NCBI RefSeq assembly: GCF_021401135.1
Contig: NZ_JACBFO010000004.1
Location: 62,001-126,000, forward strand
Direction: 5' to 3'
DNA length: 64,000 nt
Source: Azonexus sp. R2A61
GTDB lineage: Bacteria; Pseudomonadota; Gammaproteobacteria; Burkholderiales; Rhodocyclaceae
Shown piece by piece: positions 36,871 through 45,147 of this stretch (position 1 is its first letter; each line of letters opens with the position of its first letter). The notes below the pieces were generated by a model. The model was not told the origin of the DNA. It made no database searches and saw only the letters and a list, made by a program, of their open reading frames with translations. The position numbers were made by a program, and so were the translations under genes.

Positions 36871-37992
36871 ATGGCATCGCTGCTCGAATGGTCGGAACAG
36901 GGCCGTCGCCGTCAGGCGCGCTGGCGATCCGAAGCCGGTCTGCCGGCGCCGGCTGCGGTCGACGTCGTCGACGAGGCGATTTCCGCCGATACGCTCTGGT
37001 CGCGTCTGCTTGCCGGCGAGTACCTGCTCTGGCGCGGCGACTGGCCGAACGTGCGGCGCCTGCTGCAGACGCTGACGCAGCGTGCCGAACGCCATTTCCG
37101 CGATGCGCCGGCGACGACTGCGGGCAACGCCTTTGCTGCGCACCGCGTGACGCAGGGGCGCCGTGCGGCGTTGCTGGCCCGCCTGCTGGTGCCGGTCGGT
37201 CCCGACTACAAGCTGCCGTTGCGTCGCGCTCAGGACGTGCGTCAGGCCTGCCGCGAAGCCTGGGGCAAGCCGGACGGCAGCAACAGCGTCGTCGCGCTGC
37301 GCGAACTGCTGGCGGTGATCAGTGCCCACGAATGGCGCAAGAAAGGGGTCCCGGTTCCCGCCGTCGGCGGCAGCATCCATCCCCATTACGGCGTTTTCTC
37401 GCCGGTCCGCGGTGAATACGTCGATCTGGTTGCCCGGGCGCCGTTGCCGCCGGGCTGCGATCAGGCTTTCGACATCGGCACGGGCTCCGGCGTGCTCGCG
37501 GCCGTGCTCGCCCGCCGCGGCCTGAATGTCGTCGCCACCGACATGGCGCCGCGGGCGCTGGCCTGCGCCACCGAAAACATCGAAAAACTCGGGTTGACCG
37601 CGCAAGTGCAGATTGTTGAAGCCGATCTGTTTCCGGCGGGCCGGGCGCCGCTGGTCGTCTGCAATCCGCCCTGGTTGCCGGGGCAGCCGACTTCGCCGGT
37701 CGAGTATGCGGTGTACGACCCCGATTCGCGCATGCTGCGCGGCTTCCTAGACGGTCTGACGACCCACCTGGCGCCGGGCGGCGAGGGCTGGCTGATCCTC
37801 TCCGATCTGGCCGAGCATCTCGGTCTGCGTTCGCGCGACGAACTGGCGCAATGGATTGCCGCCGCCGGCCTGCGCGTCGTCGGTCGGCTCGACACCCGGC
37901 CGGTGCACGGCAAGGCGAACGACCGCAACGATCCGCTGCATGCGGCGCGGGCCGCCGAGATCACCTCGCTGTGGCGGCTGGCGGCGGCCTGA
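36871..37992 (+). CDS. Class I methyltransferase (PrmA/HemK-like MTS domain)
   Basis: This 373-residue protein has a helical N-terminal half and a C-terminal methyltransferase domain: AFDIGTGSGVLAAVLARRG, VVATDMAPRALACATENI, and the VVCNPPWLPG motif. NPPW/NPPY marks enzymes that methylate amide or amino groups on proteins or nucleic acid bases. The specific substrate is unknown. The ATG at 36871 is chosen since an upstream start would lie within rnpB. Confidence 0.88.
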   Translation: MASLLEWSEQGRRRQARWRSEAGLPAPAAVDVVDEAISADTLWSRLLAGEYLLWRGDWPNVRRLLQTLTQRAERHFRDAPATTAGNAFAAHRVTQGRRAALLARLLVPVGPDYKLPLRRAQDVRQACREAWGKPDGSNSVVALRELLAVISAHEWRKKGVPVPAVGGSIHPHYGVFSPVRGEYVDLVARAPLPPGCDQAFDIGTGSGVLAAVLARRGLNVVATDMAPRALACATENIEKLGLTAQVQIVEADLFPAGRAPLVVCNPPWLPGQPTSPVEYAVYDPDSRMLRGFLDGLTTHLAPGGEGWLILSDLAEHLGLRSRDELAQWIAAAGLRVVGRLDTRPVHGKANDRNDPLHAARAAEITSLWRLAAA

Positions 37993-38021
37993 TCCGGCGA
38001 ACTTTTCGGGACGACCCAAAG

Positions 38022-38052
38022 AAAAACGGCCGACCTTGCGGTCGACCGTAGG
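38022..38052 (-). terminator. Terminator of ahpC-ahpF built on a GGTCGACC palindrome
   Basis: On the minus strand ACGGTCGACC, loop GCAA, GGTCGGCCGT is followed by TTTTTC. The stem has ten pairs with a GNRA-type tetraloop. The 5' arm is a GGTCGACC repeat copy (CCTTGCGGTCGACCGTAGG on the plus strand, 38034-38052). Confidence 0.85.
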
Positions 38053-38071
38053 ATTTGGCAAAAAACCGGGA

Positions 38072-39634
38072 TCAGGCCGGTGCGGACGTCCGGATCAGAT
38101 GATCGAAAGCGCTGAGCGAGGCGGTGGCGCCGGCGCCCATGGCGATGATGATCTGCTTGTACGGCACCGTCGTGCAGTCGCCGGCGGCGAACACGCCGGG
38201 CACATTGGTCTGGCCCCTGGCGTCGATCTCGATTTCGCCGAAGCGGCTCAGGGCTACCGTGCCCTTGAGCCAGTCGGTCGCCGGCAGCAGGCCGATCTGC
38301 ACGAAGATGCCTTCGAGCTCGACGTGCCGGCTCTCGCCGCTGGTCCGGTCGGTGTAGGTCAGGCCGTTCACCTTCTGGCCGTCGCCGGTCACTTCGGTGG
38401 TCTGCGCCGACTTGATCACCGTCACGTTCGGCAGGCTGGTCAGCTTCTTCTGCAGCACCGCGTCGGCGCGCAGCGTGTCGCCGAATTCGAGCAGCGTCAC
38501 GTGGGCGACGATGCCGGCCAGGTCGATCGCCGCTTCGACGCCGGAGTTGCCGCCGCCGATCACCGCCACCCGCTTGCCCTTGAACAGCGGGCCGTCGCAG
38601 TGCGGGCAGAAACAGACGCCCTTGGCCTTGTATTCCTTCTCGCCCGGCACGCCCATCTCGCGCCAGCGGGCGCCGGTAGCGACGATCACCGACTTCGACT
38701 TGAGCGATGCGCCGCTGTCCAGCTGCACCTCGATCAGCCCGCCCGGCTCGGCCGCCGGCACCAGCTTCGCCGCGCGCTGCAGGTTCATGATGTCGACGTC
38801 GTAGGCCTTGACGTGTTCTTCCAGCGCCATCGCCAGCTTCGGCCCTTCGGTTTCCTTGACCGAGATGAAGTTCTCGATGCCCAGCGTGTCCATCACCTGG
38901 CCGCCGAAACGCTCGGCGACGACACCGGTGCGGATGCCCTTGCGCGCGGCATAGACGGCCGCCGCCGCGCCGGCCGGCCCGCCGCCGACGACCAGCACGT
39001 CGAACGCCTCCTTGCCGGCGATTTGCTCGGCCGCCCGCGCCGCGGCGCCGGTATCGACCTTGGCGAGGATTTCCTCGATCGTCATCCGGCCCTGGTCGAA
39101 CTCGGCATCGTTCAGGTAGACCGTCGGCACGGCCATGATCTGGCGCTGCTCGACTTCGGCCTGGAACAGCGCGCCGTCGATCATCGTGCTGGTCACGTTC
39201 GGGTTGAGCACGGCGATCAGGTTCAGCGCCTGCACGACGTCCGGGCAGTTGTGGCAGGACAGCGAGATGAAGGTCTCGAATTTGAGCGGGCCCGGCAGGC
39301 CCTTGATCTGCTCGATCACCGCCGCATCGACCTTGGGCGGATGGCCGCCGGTCTGCAGCAGGGCGAGTACCAGCGAAGTGAATTCGTGACCCATCGGCAG
39401 GCCGGCGAAGCGGATGCGGGCGGCTTCGCCCGGCACCGCGATGCCGAAGGACGGCACCCGGGCGTCGGCTTCCTCGCGCAGGCTGACCTTGGCCGAGCAA
39501 GCGACGATATCGTCGAGCAGCGCCCGCATTTCCTGCGACCCGGCATCGTCGCCCAGCGCTGCCACCAGTTCGATCGGGCGTTGCAGACGTTCGAGGTAGG
39601 CCTTCAACTGACCCTTGATGGCGTCGTCGAGCAT
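38072..39634 (-). CDS. ahpF: Alkyl hydroperoxide reductase subunit F
   Basis: AhpF transfers electrons from NADH to AhpC. The 520-residue flavoprotein has an N-terminal thioredoxin-like pair with CHNC (127-130), an FAD site [17 protein letters not shown], the redox-active CPHC (343-346) and an NAD site [14 protein letters not shown]. Length and motifs match E. coli AhpF (521). The ATG at 39634 is preceded by AGGGAGAAC. It lies 105 bases downstream of ahpC, and the gap contains a strong hairpin and a 24-base palindrome. Confidence 0.97.
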   Translation of the reverse strand: MLDDAIKGQLKAYLERLQRPIELVAALGDDAGSQEMRALLDDIVACSAKVSLREEADARVPSFGIAVPGEAARIRFAGLPMGHEFTSLVLALLQTGGHPPKVDAAVIEQIKGLPGPLKFETFISLSCHNCPDVVQALNLIAVLNPNVTSTMIDGALFQAEVEQRQIMAVPTVYLNDAEFDQGRMTIEEILAKVDTGAAARAAEQIAGKEAFDVLVVGGGPAGAAAAVYAARKGIRTGVVAERFGGQVMDTLGIENFISVKETEGPKLAMALEEHVKAYDVDIMNLQRAAKLVPAAEPGGLIEVQLDSGASLKSKSVIVATGARWREMGVPGEKEYKAKGVCFCPHCDGPLFKGKRVAVIGGGNSGVEAAIDLAGIVAHVTLLEFGDTLRADAVLQKKLTSLPNVTVIKSAQTTEVTGDGQKVNGLTYTDRTSGESRHVELEGIFVQIGLLPATDWLKGTVALSRFGEIEIDARGQTNVPGVFAAGDCTTVPYKQIIIAMGAGATASLSAFDHLIRTSAPA

Positions 39635-39667
39635 GTTGTTCTCCCTGTTTGTTCTGGATTTCACTGG

Positions 39668-39691
39668 AATGCTGCGGTCGACCGCAGCATT
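39668..39691. repeat. Perfect 24-base palindrome with GGTCGACC core
   Basis: AATGCTGCGGTC and GACCGCAGCATT form a perfect 24-base palindrome, the longest copy of the family in the window. It lies between ahpC and ahpF, 33 bases upstream of the ahpF start. Confidence 0.85.
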
Positions 39692-39697
39692 GCGCTG

Positions 39698-39731
39698 AAA
39701 TCCCCGCCGCGGCGAGGCGGCGGGATTTTTT
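39698..39731 (-). other. Strong hairpin between ahpC and ahpF
   Basis: AAATCCCCGCCGC and GCGGCGGGATTT pair around GGCGAG with one bulged C. On the plus strand it ends in a T-run; on the transcribed minus strand it does not, so it looks more like an mRNA-stabilising or partial attenuating stem behind ahpC than a full terminator. Confidence 0.65.
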
Positions 39732-39739
39732 GCCCAGTC

Positions 39740-40303
39740 TTAGATCTTGCCGACCAGGTCCAGCGACGGTGCCAGGGTCTTGGCGCCTTCCTTCCACTTG
39801 GCCGGGCACACTTCGTTCGGGTGGGCGGCGGTGTATTGGGCGGCCTTCAGCTTGCGCAGCGTTTCGGAAACGTCACGGGCGATTTCGTTGGAATGGATTT
39901 CCACGGTCTTGATGATGCCGTCCGGATTGATCACGAAGGTGCCGCGCAGGGCCAGGCCTTCTTCCGGGATATGCACGCCGAAGGCGTTGGTCAGCTGGTG
40001 CGTCGGATCGCCGATCAGCGGGAACTTGGCCTTGCCGACGGCCGGCGAGGTTTCGTGCCAGACCTTGTGCGAGAAGTGGGTGTCGGTGGTGACGATGTAC
40101 ACTTCGGTGCCAGCCTTTTGGAATTCGGCGTAGTTCTCGGCGGCGTCTTCGATTTCGGTCGGGCAATTGAAGGTGAACGCGGCCGGCATGAAAATCAGGA
40201 CGGACCACTTGCCCTTCAGGTCGGCTTCGGTGACTTCGATGAACTTGCCATTGTGGAAGGCGTTGACCTTGAACGGCTGGACCGGGGTGTTGATGAGGGA
40301 CAT
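39740..40303 (-). CDS. ahpC: Alkyl hydroperoxide reductase subunit C, 2-Cys peroxiredoxin
   Basis: AhpC reduces hydrogen peroxide and organic hydroperoxides in the cytoplasm. The 187-residue length equals E. coli AhpC. The peroxidatic Cys47 lies in AFTFNCPTE and the resolving Cys166 in NEVCPAKW; the GG-L-type FVINPDGIIKT segment is present. A strong AGGAG site precedes the ATG. A full OxyR site lies 70 bases upstream. Confidence 0.97.
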   Translation of the reverse strand: MSLINTPVQPFKVNAFHNGKFIEVTEADLKGKWSVLIFMPAAFTFNCPTEIEDAAENYAEFQKAGTEVYIVTTDTHFSHKVWHETSPAVGKAKFPLIGDPTHQLTNAFGVHIPEEGLALRGTFVINPDGIIKTVEIHSNEIARDVSETLRKLKAAQYTAAHPNEVCPAKWKEGAKTLAPSLDLVGKI

Positions 40304-40343
40304 TGATATCTCCTGGAACGGGTTGAGAAATACGACAGGACGA

Positions 40344-40373
40344 ATCTTAGGATCGGGTCGGTCATTGATCCAA
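40344..40373 (-). promoter_or_regulatory. ahpC promoter
   Basis: On the minus strand TTGGAT (40368-40373) and TAAGAT (40344-40349) are 18 bases apart. The weak boxes directly abut the OxyR site, as expected for an activator-dependent promoter. Confidence 0.6.
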
Positions 40374-40409
40374 TTGATTGCTTCTATATGGTACATAGCC
40401 GAGCGCTAT
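40373..40409. promoter_or_regulatory. OxyR binding site
   Basis: Four tetranucleotides spaced by seven bases: ATTG (40373), CTAT (40384), ATAG (40395), CTAT (40406). This matches the known OxyR pattern ATAG-N7-CTAT-N7-ATAG-N7-CTAT at 15 of 16 positions over 37 bases, next to the ahpC -35 box. Confidence 0.88.
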
Positions 40410-40585
40410 TTTTGCCAATGACGCTGGCTTTCCGGCGGCGATGCCTGATTACAAAAAAACACGTGAAACCGCGCTATAAGGCCGTTGCCGGGCAACACTT
40501 ATCGAAAAAGGTGTGCTACTTTTACCTCGCTGCCGTTCCAACGGCCAGTTTTCTTAACTCAATCAAGGTAACAGGAGGCACTTAG

Positions 40586-40885
40586 ATGAATAAATCCGAG
40601 CTGGTCGAAGTTGCTGCACAAGAAGCTGGTATCACCAAGGCTGCCGCAGACAAGGCTCTGTCGGCCATCATCGGCGCTGTGGTCAAGACCGTCGCCAAGG
40701 GCGAATCGGTGACCCTCGTTGGTTTCGGCACTTTCAAGTCCGCCAAGCGCGCTGCGCGCACCGGCAAGAATCCGAAGACCGGTGCCACGCTGAAGATTCC
40801 GGCGACGACCGTGCCGAAATTCACCGCCGGTACGGCTTTCAAGGCTGCGGTCGCCGCCAAGAAAAGCGCTGCCAAGAAGAAGTAA
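40586..40885 (+). CDS. hupB: DNA-binding protein HU
   Basis: This 99-residue nucleoid protein begins MNKSELVEVAAQEAGITKA and has the HU/IHF arm RAARTGKNPKTG. The C-terminus is an Ala/Lys tail (AVAAKKSAAKKK), longer than in E. coli HU and typical of some betaproteobacteria. The ribosome site AGGAGG precedes the ATG closely. A possible extended -10 (TGCTACTTT) lies about 65 bases upstream. Confidence 0.95.
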   Translation: MNKSELVEVAAQEAGITKAAADKALSAIIGAVVKTVAKGESVTLVGFGTFKSAKRAARTGKNPKTGATLKIPATTVPKFTAGTAFKAAVAAKKSAAKKK

Positions 40886-40902
40886 TCCAGGTTTCACCCA
40901 AT

Positions 40903-40934
40903 GCGGGGTCCGCTCCTGGCGGGCTCCGCTTTTT
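40903..40934 (+). terminator. Intrinsic terminator after hupB
   Basis: GCGGGGTCCGC, loop TCCTG, GCGGGCTCCGC form 11 pairs including two G-T pairs, followed by five T. The T-run ends 9 bases before the next start codon. Confidence 0.9.
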
Positions 40935-40942
40935 ACTTTGCA

Positions 40943-41290
40943 ATGAACACTCCCAATACAGAAATCCAGACCGAAGAAGAGGTGCCGACTGCCGAAGCAG
41001 CCGCGCCTGCCGTCGATATCCGTCGCCGCCTGCGCGATCTGCTGTCCATCCCGGAACGCGATCGCAGCGATGAGCAGTGGGATGAAATCATCGAGCTGGA
41101 AATCCAGCTGGCACCGGGCAATCGTCTGACCGGCAACGAACCGGCCGGTGGCGGCATGCCGCGTCAGGGCCAGGGGCAGGGCAAGCCCGGTCTCGGTGCG
41201 CAGCAGAAGAAGCATCGTCCCCGGACCAAGAACAACCGTCGTCCCAGGCCGCAGAACGGCAAACCCAATCCGGGCGGTACCCAGGGCTGA
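40943..41290 (+). CDS. Hypothetical protein with acidic N-terminus and basic tail
   Basis: I do not recognise this 115-residue protein. Residues 5-25 are acidic, 26-65 are predicted helical (VDIRRRLRDLLSIPERDRSD, EQWDEIIELEIQLAPGN), and the last 45 are Gly/Gln/Pro/Arg/Lys-rich and probably disordered. There is no ribosome site before the ATG, and the hupB terminator ends 9 bases upstream. A GTG at 40981, preceded by GAAGAG, is an alternative start. A nucleic-acid-binding tail is possible. Confidence 0.65.
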   Translation: MNTPNTEIQTEEEVPTAEAAAPAVDIRRRLRDLLSIPERDRSDEQWDEIIELEIQLAPGNRLTGNEPAGGGMPRQGQGQGKPGLGAQQKKHRPRTKNNRRPRPQNGKPNPGGTQG

Positions 41291-41308
41291 TCGACGGCCC
41301 GCGCTTTG

Positions 41309-42472
41309 ATGCAGCATTACGATCTGATCATCGTCGGCGGCGGGCTGGCCGGTGCGGCATTGGCCGTTGCGTTGCGCGACAGCCGTTTGCGCATCGCGCT
41401 GGTCGAATCGTCGCCGCCGCGCCGTCCCGAAGGCTGGGATGCGCGCATTTATGCGCTCAGTCCGGCGAATCGCGCCTTTCTCGAGTCAATCGGCGTCTGG
41501 AAGCATCTGGACGCCAGTCGCATCGCGCCGATCCGTGCCATGCGGGTTTTCGGCGATGCCGGTGGCAAGCTGGATTTCTCGGCTTACGGCGCCGGCGTGC
41601 CGGAGTTGGGTTGCATCCTCGAATCTTCGCTGATGGCTTGCGAGCTGTGGGAAGGTCTGAAACGTCAGGGTAACCTCGACATGTTCGTGCCCCGGAAACC
41701 GGTGGCACTGGACTTTCGGGATGAGGTCGCGGTGCTCGATCTGGGCGAAGATTGCGTGTTGTCGGCGGCCCTGCTGGTCGGCGCCGACGGTCGCGATTCC
41801 TGGGTCCGGGAAGCGGCCGGGTTGACTGCGCTGAATCGCCATTACGGCGAGCAGGGGGTGGTTGCCAATTTCGCCTGCGCCAGGCCGCATAACGGCGTTG
41901 CCTGGCAGTGGTTCCGCGACGATGGCGTGCTGGCTTATCTGCCGTTGCCGGGGCAGGCGATTTCGATTGTCTGGTCGGCGCCCGATGCGCTTGCTGACGA
42001 ACTTTGCGGACTGTCGCCCGAGGCCTTGTGCCGGCGTGTCGAGGCGGCTGGGGGGCATGCGCTGGGCGAACTCGAATTATTGACCTCGCCAGCGGCTTTT
42101 CCATTGCGCTTGATGCGCGTGCCGCAGATGGTTGCGCCTCGACTGGCCTTGGTCGGCGACGCCGGACACGGCATCCATCCGCTGTCGGGGCATGGGATCA
42201 ACCTTGGTTTTCAGGACGCTGCCGAACTGGCCCGACGGCTGATGGCGGCAAAGCCGTGGGAAGATATCGGTCGCCTGCGCTTTCTCGAGGGCTACCAGCG
42301 CGCACGCCGTGAGGAAATTCGTCTGATGCAGACGACCACCGACCTGCTGCGTCGAACCTTTGCCGCCCGTCTGCCGGGGTTGCCGACCTTGCGCAATTTC
42401 GGCCTCGGGCTGACCGATCGCCTGCCGGTGGTGAAAAACGCATTGATCCGTTATGCCCTCGGGGCAATTTAG
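41309..42472 (+). CDS. UbiH/UbiF-family FAD monooxygenase
   Basis: This 387-residue flavin hydroxylase has DLIIVGGGLAGAALAVAL at the N-terminus, the family marker WDARIYALSPAN, the FAD segment LVGADGRDSWVR and the GDAGHGIHPLSGHGINLGFQ motif. Such enzymes hydroxylate the ubiquinone ring (positions C1, C5 or C6); which one cannot be read by eye. An ATG at 41309 directly follows an in-frame TTG. dsbC follows 9 bases later. Confidence 0.92.
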   Translation: MQHYDLIIVGGGLAGAALAVALRDSRLRIALVESSPPRRPEGWDARIYALSPANRAFLESIGVWKHLDASRIAPIRAMRVFGDAGGKLDFSAYGAGVPELGCILESSLMACELWEGLKRQGNLDMFVPRKPVALDFRDEVAVLDLGEDCVLSAALLVGADGRDSWVREAAGLTALNRHYGEQGVVANFACARPHNGVAWQWFRDDGVLAYLPLPGQAISIVWSAPDALADELCGLSPEALCRRVEAAGGHALGELELLTSPAAFPLRLMRVPQMVAPRLALVGDAGHGIHPLSGHGINLGFQDAAELARRLMAAKPWEDIGRLRFLEGYQRARREEIRLMQTTTDLLRRTFAARLPGLPTLRNFGLGLTDRLPVVKNALIRYALGAI

Positions 42473-42481
42473 GAGAAGTTC

Positions 42482-43186
42482 ATGAAATCCAGATTCCTGA
42501 TCGGCCTGCTGTGTGGCCTCGTTGCCCTGCCGGTGTTCGCCAACGAGGCGGAAATCCAGAAAGCGATGCAGGCCAAGCTCGGCGCTCGTGTGGAGAGCGT
42601 GACCAAGGCCGGCTATCTGGGGCTGTACGAAGTCTATGTCGACGGACAGATCGTCTATGTCGATGAAAAGATGACAACGATGATCGTGGCTGGGCAGCTT
42701 TATGACCTCAAGGCCAATCGCAACATCACCGATGCGCGCATGCGCAAGCTGACGGCGATCAATTTCAGCGATCTGCCGCTCGATCAGGCGATCAAGGTCG
42801 TCCGCGGCGATGGCAAGCGCGTGCTGGCCACCTTCGAGGATCCCAATTGCGGCTATTGCAAGCGCCTGGCCAAGGATCTGCAGCGTCTCGACAACGTGAC
42901 GATCTACACTTTCCTGTACCCGATCCTGTCCGAGGATTCCTTGAAGAAATCCCGTCAGATCTGGTGTTCGGCCGATCGCGTCAAGGCCTGGAACGACTGG
43001 ATGGTCGATGGCAAGCAACCGGGCGGTCGGGACAATTGCGACACCAAGGCGGTCACCCGCAACCAGGAATTCGGCCGCAAGCTCAATATCACCGGTACGC
43101 CGACACTGATCTTCGCTGATGGTGAGCGTGTTCCCGGCGCGGTGCCGATCGCCACGATCGAGCAGAAGCTCGCGCAGCAGAAGTAA
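42482..43186 (+). CDS. dsbC: Thiol:disulfide interchange protein DsbC
   Basis: DsbC isomerises wrong disulfides in periplasmic proteins. The 234-residue precursor has a signal peptide (FLIGLLCGLVALPVFA, cleavage near residue 20), an N-terminal dimerisation domain (about 21-80) and a thioredoxin-like domain with the active site CGYC (123-126) and the cis-Pro ITGTPTLIF. A second Cys pair (WCSAD and NCDTK) is typical of DsbC. Confidence 0.95.
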   Translation: MKSRFLIGLLCGLVALPVFANEAEIQKAMQAKLGARVESVTKAGYLGLYEVYVDGQIVYVDEKMTTMIVAGQLYDLKANRNITDARMRKLTAINFSDLPLDQAIKVVRGDGKRVLATFEDPNCGYCKRLAKDLQRLDNVTIYTFLYPILSEDSLKKSRQIWCSADRVKAWNDWMVDGKQPGGRDNCDTKAVTRNQEFGRKLNITGTPTLIFADGERVPGAVPIATIEQKLAQQK

Positions 43187-43223
43187 ATCCGCTTCGCAAC
43201 GGCGCTTCGGCGTCTGCGGCGTG

Positions 43224-43261
43224 ACCCGGCATTCCCTTGGGCAGGGATGCCGGGTTTTTTT
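43224..43261 (+). terminator. Intrinsic terminator after dsbC
   Basis: CCCGGCAT, a bulged T, CCC pairs with GGGATGCCGGG across a short loop, followed by seven T. It ends the ubiH-like/dsbC transcript. Confidence 0.92.
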
Positions 43262-43453
43262 GTTGCGGTTTTCCACTTTTTCCCACGCGTGCGAATGCCA
43301 TGCGGGTGTATGCATCGTTTTGATGCCACTCCTGATGTTTTACTTTAAGTTGCGTTTTTCACTTATTGATTATTAAGGGAAAAATTTCAAAAAAAATTCT
43401 GCGAAAAGCCTTCTAAGTCATTGTTGCGTAAGAAAAAATCCCGCATTTTTCTA
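43262..43453. other. AT-rich gap upstream of the mra/dcw cluster
   Basis: No gene is visible. From about 43330 the sequence is unusually AT-rich for this genome, with runs of A and T (AAATTTCAAAAAAAATTC). It may bend DNA or provide an UP element or nucleoid-protein sites for the dcw promoter. Confidence 0.55.
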
Positions 43454-43482
43454 TTGACGGCATGCTGGGCATGCACTAAAGT
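43454..43482 (+). promoter_or_regulatory. Pmra promoter
   Basis: TTGACG (43454-43459) and TAAAGT (43477-43482) are exactly 17 bases apart. The start codon of mraZ lies 33 bases beyond the -10 box, and the MraZ repeats begin at its edge. Confidence 0.75.
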
Positions 43483-43510
43483 GGGAAAACGTGTAGAAAA
43501 GTGGGTAAAC
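43481..43510. promoter_or_regulatory. MraZ boxes, three 10-base repeats
   Basis: GTGGGAAAAC, GTGTAGAAAA and GTGGGTAAAC are three direct repeats with a 10-base period. MraZ is known to bind GTGGG-type repeats in its own promoter and repress the dcw cluster. Confidence 0.82.
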
Positions 43511-43514
43511 GGGG

Positions 43515-43961
43515 ATGTTCGAGGGGGCTGCGGCACTCAGTCTGGATGCGAAAGGGCGGCTTGCCATTCCGGCAAGGCATCGTGACGCCCTGCTCGTGGC
43601 CGGCGAAGGCTCCCTGGTTCTGACCGCGCACCCGCATCGCTGCCTGCTGCTTTACCCGGCGCCGGCCTGGCAGCCGATCCGCGACCAGATTCTGAAGGCG
43701 TCCAGCCTCGATCCGCGGGCCGCGGCAATCAAGCGTGTGATGGTCGGTAACGCCCGCACCGAGGCGCCGGATTCTGCCGGTCGTCTGCTGATTGCCCCGG
43801 AGTTGCGTACCTACGCCCAGTTTGAAAAGACCGTTTATATGGTCGGCATGGGCTCCCATTTCGAAATCTGGAGCGAGGCGGGCTGGCAGCAGCAGAACGA
43901 CCTTGCGGCGGAAGCCCTGGTGGGCGATCTGCCGGCCGGTCTCGGGGACCTTGTCCTGTGA
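43515..43961 (+). CDS. mraZ: Transcriptional regulator MraZ
   Basis: MraZ represses the division/cell-wall cluster. The 148-residue protein has two AbrB-like MraZ repeats: [20 protein letters not shown] near the N-terminus and [18 protein letters not shown] in the middle. It is the first gene of the dcw cluster and overlaps rsmH (GTGA). Confidence 0.96.
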   Translation: MFEGAAALSLDAKGRLAIPARHRDALLVAGEGSLVLTAHPHRCLLLYPAPAWQPIRDQILKASSLDPRAAAIKRVMVGNARTEAPDSAGRLLIAPELRTYAQFEKTVYMVGMGSHFEIWSEAGWQQQNDLAAEALVGDLPAGLGDLVL

Positions 43962-44884
43962 CCACTGGCGGCGCCCACGTCACGGTGCTGCTGGAAGAAG
44001 CGGTGGAATCCCTGGCAATCAAGCATGACGGTGTTTACGTCGACGCGACATTCGGGCGTGGCGGGCACAGCCGCTGCATCCTGTCGCGGCTCGGCGAAAA
44101 AGGCCGTTTGCTGGCAGTCGACCGCGATCCGCAGGCGATTTTGGCGGGGGCGGCAATCAACGATCCGCGCTTTCGTCTGGTTCATCGCGCGTTTGGCGAG
44201 TTGGCCGTGGCGGCGGATGAAGGTGGTGTGGCGCAGGTGGATGGGGTGTTGTTCGACATCGGGGTGTCGTCGCCGCAGATCGACGACGGGGAGCGCGGTT
44301 TCAGCTTTCGCTATGACGCGCCGCTCGACATGCGGATGGATACGACGCAGGGCGAGACGGCGGCCGAGTGGCTGGCGCGGGCCGAATTGAGGGAAATTAC
44401 GGAGGTCATCAGAAATTATGGCGAAGAACGGTTTGCTTTCCAGATTGCAAAGAAGGTTGTGGCTGCTCGGGGCGAACAACCAATTGTCACAACAGCTCAG
44501 TTCGCGGCCCTCGTACGCGAGGCCGTGCGCACCCGTGAGCCAGGGCAGGACCCGGCGACGCGCAGCTTTCAAGCTCTACGGATTCATATCAATCAAGAGC
44601 TCCGCCAGCTGGAGGTAGCCCTGCCGCAAGCCGTCGAGCTGCTGGCACCGGGCGGACGGCTGGTGGTGATTTCCTTCCACTCGCTGGAAGACCGCATCGT
44701 CAAAAACTTCATGCGCACCCGGTCGACCGCAGATGTCATGCCGAAAGGCCTGCCGCTGCGTGCCGATCAATTGCCCAGGCCGCAATTGAGGCTGGTCGGC
44801 AAGGCGCTGCGCCCGTCGGCGGCAGAGGTGGCTGCCAACCCGCGGGCGCGCAGTGCCGTGATGCGTGTTGCGGAGAAGTTGTGA
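43958..44884 (+). CDS. rsmH: 16S rRNA (cytosine1402-N4)-methyltransferase
   Basis: RsmH methylates N4 of C1402 in 16S rRNA; RsmI, encoded elsewhere in this window, modifies the same nucleotide. The 308-residue protein shows [50 protein letters not shown] and [13 protein letters not shown]. It starts at GTG overlapping the mraZ stop. Its stop overlaps the ftsL start (TGATG). Confidence 0.96.
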   Translation: MTTGGAHVTVLLEEAVESLAIKHDGVYVDATFGRGGHSRCILSRLGEKGRLLAVDRDPQAILAGAAINDPRFRLVHRAFGELAVAADEGGVAQVDGVLFDIGVSSPQIDDGERGFSFRYDAPLDMRMDTTQGETAAEWLARAELREITEVIRNYGEERFAFQIAKKVVAARGEQPIVTTAQFAALVREAVRTREPGQDPATRSFQALRIHINQELRQLEVALPQAVELLAPGGRLVVISFHSLEDRIVKNFMRTRSTADVMPKGLPLRADQLPRPQLRLVGKALRPSAAEVAANPRARSAVMRVAEKL

Positions 44885-45147
44885 TGTTCCGCCTCAATCT
44901 CGTCCTCCTGCTGATCGTGGTGATGTGTGCACTGGGTACGGTGACCGCGCAGCATCGCGCACGCAAGCTGTTCCAGGCGCTTGAAAGCGAGCAGGAGCGG
45001 GTGCGCCAGCTGGATGTCGAATACGGCCAGTTGCAGATCGAAATGTCGACCTGGGCGACGCATCCGCGCATCGAGAAGATTGCCCGTGAGCGCCTGCGCA
45101 TGGCCTTGCCGGCGGCGGCCCGGCTGGCCGAGGCGGGAGGCCGCTGA
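44884..45147 (+). CDS. ftsL: Cell division protein FtsL
   Basis: This 87-residue bitopic protein has one N-terminal helix (LNLVLLLIVVMCALGTV) and a periplasmic coiled coil (ALESEQERVRQLDVEYGQLQ). FtsL forms a complex with FtsB and FtsQ in the divisome. Identity rests on position between rsmH and ftsI and on architecture; sequence similarity in the family is low. Overlaps both neighbours by one base. Confidence 0.92.
   Translation: MFRLNLVLLLIVVMCALGTVTAQHRARKLFQALESEQERVRQLDVEYGQLQIEMSTWATHPRIEKIARERLRMALPAAARLAEAGGR

Noticed and set aside
37461..39809. A 782-codon frame on the minus strand overlapping ahpF.
   Set aside because: It is an out-of-frame reading of ahpF plus the antisense of the methyltransferase; the translation is Arg/Gly-rich without motifs.
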